From CBDIDH01 sp965277595 (GTDB lineage: Bacteria; Planctomycetota; Planctomycetia; Isosphaerales; Isosphaeraceae): 64,000 nucleotides of DNA. Shown piece after piece: positions 62,018 to 64,000 of the stretch. Position 1 is the first letter of the stretch; every line of letters begins with the position of its first letter. The notes under the pieces are model-generated. The model was given only the letters and a program-made list of their open reading frames with translations. It was not told the origin of the DNA and did no database searches. The DNA lies in the NCBI GenBank assembly GCA_965277595.1, contig CBDIDH010000001.1, forward strand, positions 1,488,001 through 1,552,000, given 5' to 3'. Position numbers and translations under genes: made by a program.

Positions 62018-63013
62018 TCAGGACGATTCCGCGAGAGCTTCGCGGACCGCGGCGAGGACCACATCAACGCTCTCGGCCATCGGTTCGGGAAGCATCGCGC
62101 CGGCCGCGGCGCGATGGCCGCCGCCGCCGAACCGACCGGCGAGTTTGGAACAATCCAGGCCGTTCCGCGATCGCACGCTGAGTTTCACCCCGCCGCGAAG
62201 CTGTTCCAGAAAAAGCAGGCCGACATCGACCCCGTTGATGCTGACCGTGAAATCGACGAGGTCTTCCGTATCTTGCGGGATCGCGCCGGTGCGGCCGATG
62301 CTTTCTCGACTCACCGTGGCATAGGCGATCCGGCCCCCGGCGTCAGTCTTCAAGCTCGAAAGGGTCTCGCCCATGAGGCGAAGCCGGCCGAGCGTGCTGC
62401 GTTCGAATAGCTGACGGTAAATGTCGTCGATCCGTGCGCCCGAGTCGACGAGTTCAGCGACGGTTCGCAAGGTCTGCGGCCCGGTGTTCGGGTGCCGGAA
62501 CCAGCCGGTATCCATCGCGATCGCCGTCAAGAGGCCGGTCGAGACCTCGGGCGTGAACGAACCGCCGAGAGATTGGATCGCGCGGACAACGAGTGTGCCG
62601 GTCGCCTCGGCCGAGGTGTCCTTCAAAAAAATCGCGCCGAGGTCGTCCTGACTGACGTGGTGATCGATCACGACCCGCTTGCCGGGAAACTCGCGGACCC
62701 AGCCGGCCATGTCGCCAAGCTGGCTCCAGGCGGAGAGGTCGAGGATGACGATCACCTCGCGGTCGGCGAGCGAGGCGGGTTCCGCCTGCGTGCCGAAGTG
62801 TTCGAAGAGGGTGTTGTCGGGATCGAGAAAATCGTAGCGCGGGGGGGTCCGGCTCGAATTGACGACCCGGACGTCCTTCCCTTTCTGGCGGAGCAGGCCC
62901 GCCATGCCGACCTCCGAGCCGAGGGCGTCGCCATCGGGTCGAACGTGCGTCGTCACGAGAAAGCGGTCGTGGGTCTCGATCAGGTCGGCGAGCGGAGTCC
63001 AGTCGATGGTCAT
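62018..63013 (-). CDS. nrnA: DHH-family oligoribonuclease/pAp phosphatase, NrnA-like
   Basis: This 331-residue phosphoesterase degrades very short RNA and may dephosphorylate pAp. It shows VTTHVRPDGDALGSEVG, LDLSAW, DHH at 117-119 (VIDHHVS) and the DHHA1 signature GRFGGGGHRAAAGA. The length fits the family. It is on the same strand as the bc complex genes, 134 bases upstream of the Rieske start. Confidence 0.9.
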   Translation of the reverse strand: MTIDWTPLADLIETHDRFLVTTHVRPDGDALGSEVGMAGLLRQKGKDVRVVNSSRTPPRYDFLDPDNTLFEHFGTQAEPASLADREVIVILDLSAWSQLGDMAGWVREFPGKRVVIDHHVSQDDLGAIFLKDTSAEATGTLVVRAIQSLGGSFTPEVSTGLLTAIAMDTGWFRHPNTGPQTLRTVAELVDSGARIDDIYRQLFERSTLGRLRLMGETLSSLKTDAGGRIAYATVSRESIGRTGAIPQDTEDLVDFTVSINGVDVGLLFLEQLRGGVKLSVRSRNGLDCSKLAGRFGGGGHRAAAGAMLPEPMAESVDVVLAAVREALAESS

Positions 63014-63365
63014 TTGGCGTGCTCTTTCAGGTTGTTGCCCCGCCTCATCTTAGCCATCTAACCCCCACCCTGCAACCAAGCCGTGAAGACGTCGGGAAAC
63101 CACGGTAAAGCACCGCTCGATTGTGAAGAATTCGCCTCATCTATTGTGAAGAATTGGCAAAGACATCGCGTTCTTGCTTGTCATGGCGTCGTGTTCTTGC
63201 TAACAATGGGAGTACAAATCGTGAAGAGATCGTGAAGAATCCGGTCGACTGACCTTCCATGGAACGCTCGTTGCGCGATTTTCGAAGCTGCCGGGCGGGT
63301 CGCGTCTGGCGCGGCCTTGTCCATTCCTCACGCCCTGGTCTTTTCCAGAGACAGGCAGGTGAACG
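63014..63365. other. intergenic region with GTGAAGA repeats
   Basis: The heptamer GTGAAGA occurs four times on the plus strand (63123, 63146, 63221, 63232). Two copies sit in the longer repeat ATTGTGAAGAATT, and between the pairs GTTCTTGCT occurs twice. No gene is visible. The cluster lies before the small exported protein and could be a binding array for a regulator. Confidence 0.5.
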
Positions 63366-63617
63366 ATGCGGAAGGGGCAAAACCTTCTGGCCTGGTTGCT
63401 CGTTTCGGCGGCGATTCCGACTGTCGTCTTCTTTGGAAGAACGCCGAATGTCGAGGCGTCGCTGGGTGTCCCCGCCTGCGCGGGAAGACCGCATGCGGGA
63501 CCGTGCCGGATCTGTTCGAACGCGGGAAATCCGCGCCTGCCGCGCGTGATTGACGAGCATAACGTGCGGACGATCTTGCTCGCGGCGGACCAGGATGAGA
63601 GTCCGTCGGCGCGTTGA
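63366..63617 (+). CDS. small exported Cys-containing protein
   Basis: This 83-residue protein has a signal peptide (NLLAWLLVSAAIPTVVFFG) and a short mature part with three Cys residues (PACAGRPHAGPCRICSN). The family is not recognised. The start has a weak AGG upstream. It could be spurious, but the signal peptide is convincing. Confidence 0.5.
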   Translation: MRKGQNLLAWLLVSAAIPTVVFFGRTPNVEASLGVPACAGRPHAGPCRICSNAGNPRLPRVIDEHNVRTILLAADQDESPSAR

Positions 63618-63729
63618 AGGGCTTACGACAAAGGACAAAGTCAGTCTGTCCTCCGCCATCCGCCCTCAAAAATCAATCCGCCCGGCGGACGCAAGAATCC
63701 CAGGAAAGCGTCGGCCGGTGGGAATCAGG

Positions 63730-64000
63730 TCACGTCGTGTAATCATCGACGCGGAAGAGACTGAGATTGTCGCGGACCCAGGCGATCGTTTCCGCGAGGG
63801 CCTCGTCGAGCGAGTAGCGGGGCTGCCAGCCCATCAGTTCGAATGCCAGGGCATTACCGGCGAGAAGCTGGCCAACCTCGCTGGCGGCGGGGCGAACGCG
63901 GTCGAGATCGGTCTCGACCACGAGAGGATGACCGATCAGGGCGCCGATGCGCGCGACAAGATCGCCGATCGAGACGTCGGAGCCTCGGCCGATGTTGACG
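63730..64000 (-). CDS. NAD-dependent sugar-nucleotide epimerase/dehydratase, C-terminal part
   Basis: This is the end of an extended-SDR sugar nucleotide enzyme, open to the window edge. The segments VNIGRGSDVSIGDLVARI, RVRPAASEVGQLLAGNALAFELMGWQPR and SLDEALAETIAWV are typical of GDP-mannose dehydratase- and UDP-glucose epimerase-like proteins. The N-terminal NAD site lies outside, so the substrate cannot be assigned. Confidence 0.75.
   Translation of the reverse strand, partial: VNIGRGSDVSIGDLVARIGALIGHPLVVETDLDRVRPAASEVGQLLAGNALAFELMGWQPRYSLDEALAETIAWVRDNLSLFRVDDYTT

Overview
The window is GC-rich DNA that reads as a chromosome segment of a planctomycete, most likely near the Isosphaeraceae. 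The evidence is the paired secretion-type families DUF1501 with the PSCyt1/DUF1549/DUF1553 cytochrome-like protein, DUF1552 with the DUF1587/1592/1588/1585 protein, PEP-CTERM proteins, a kinase with the typical planctomycete N-terminal extension, and DUF6655. No rRNA is present. One tRNA gene, tRNA-Leu(UAA), is seen.

Left part (1-31.7 kb). A cut-off sigma-54-type regulator that lacks the GAFTGA loop is followed by a compact plus-strand operon: acetyltransferase, FkbH-like phosphatase, acyl carrier protein and a MaoC-SDR fusion. It looks like a small acyl-ACP pathway. Next come a PIN toxin/antitoxin pair, acetolactate synthase, a double GNAT, a Rieske ferredoxin, a carotenoid-type FAD oxidoreductase, a BshB1-like deacetylase, a PEP-CTERM protein, an FHA-STAS-FHA-STAS signalling protein and an HtrA protease. 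The two planctomycete cytochrome-like pairs follow, with a TPR protein, a DUF4331 protein, a second PEP-CTERM gene behind a leader with its own terminator, and a NicO-type metal transporter.

Middle (31.8-43.8 kb). An acetoacetate decarboxylase-like gene precedes a very large protein joining a catalase-like domain to a patatin phospholipase interrupted by about ten membrane segments. A RoxA/MauG-type di-haem cytochrome c follows at once. Together they suggest membrane-linked lipid oxidation chemistry. A membrane Ser/Thr kinase with a leucine-rich-repeat sensor follows.

Mobile zone (43.9-52.4 kb). A dead IS3 element carries a decayed IS1595 element inside it. Next to it is a roughly 6 kb integrative element: small HTH proteins, a RepA-like ATPase, an iteron-like repeat cluster, a CHC2/TOPRIM primase, a BrnT-like/Xre pair and a tyrosine recombinase abutting the 3' end of tRNA-Leu. 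The ATPase and the recombinase each carry one frameshift, so the element looks immobile unless these are sequencing errors.

Right part (52.7-64 kb). Housekeeping genes predominate: an HU protein with a KAAAP tail, a parvulin isomerase, a DUF6655 lipoprotein, adenine phosphoribosyltransferase, a class-I amidotransferase-like protein without its nucleophilic cysteine, a Rieske plus cytochrome b/c fusion (bc complex), NrnA, and the end of a sugar-nucleotide epimerase. Between apt and the amidotransferase lies the most unusual structure: a 320 bp MITE-like unit with 16 bp perfect inverted ends, followed directly by an array of eight copies of a 17 bp perfect palindrome organised into a duplicated 192 bp super-unit. 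Hairpin units related in core sequence to the MITE-like unit occur at three other places in the window.
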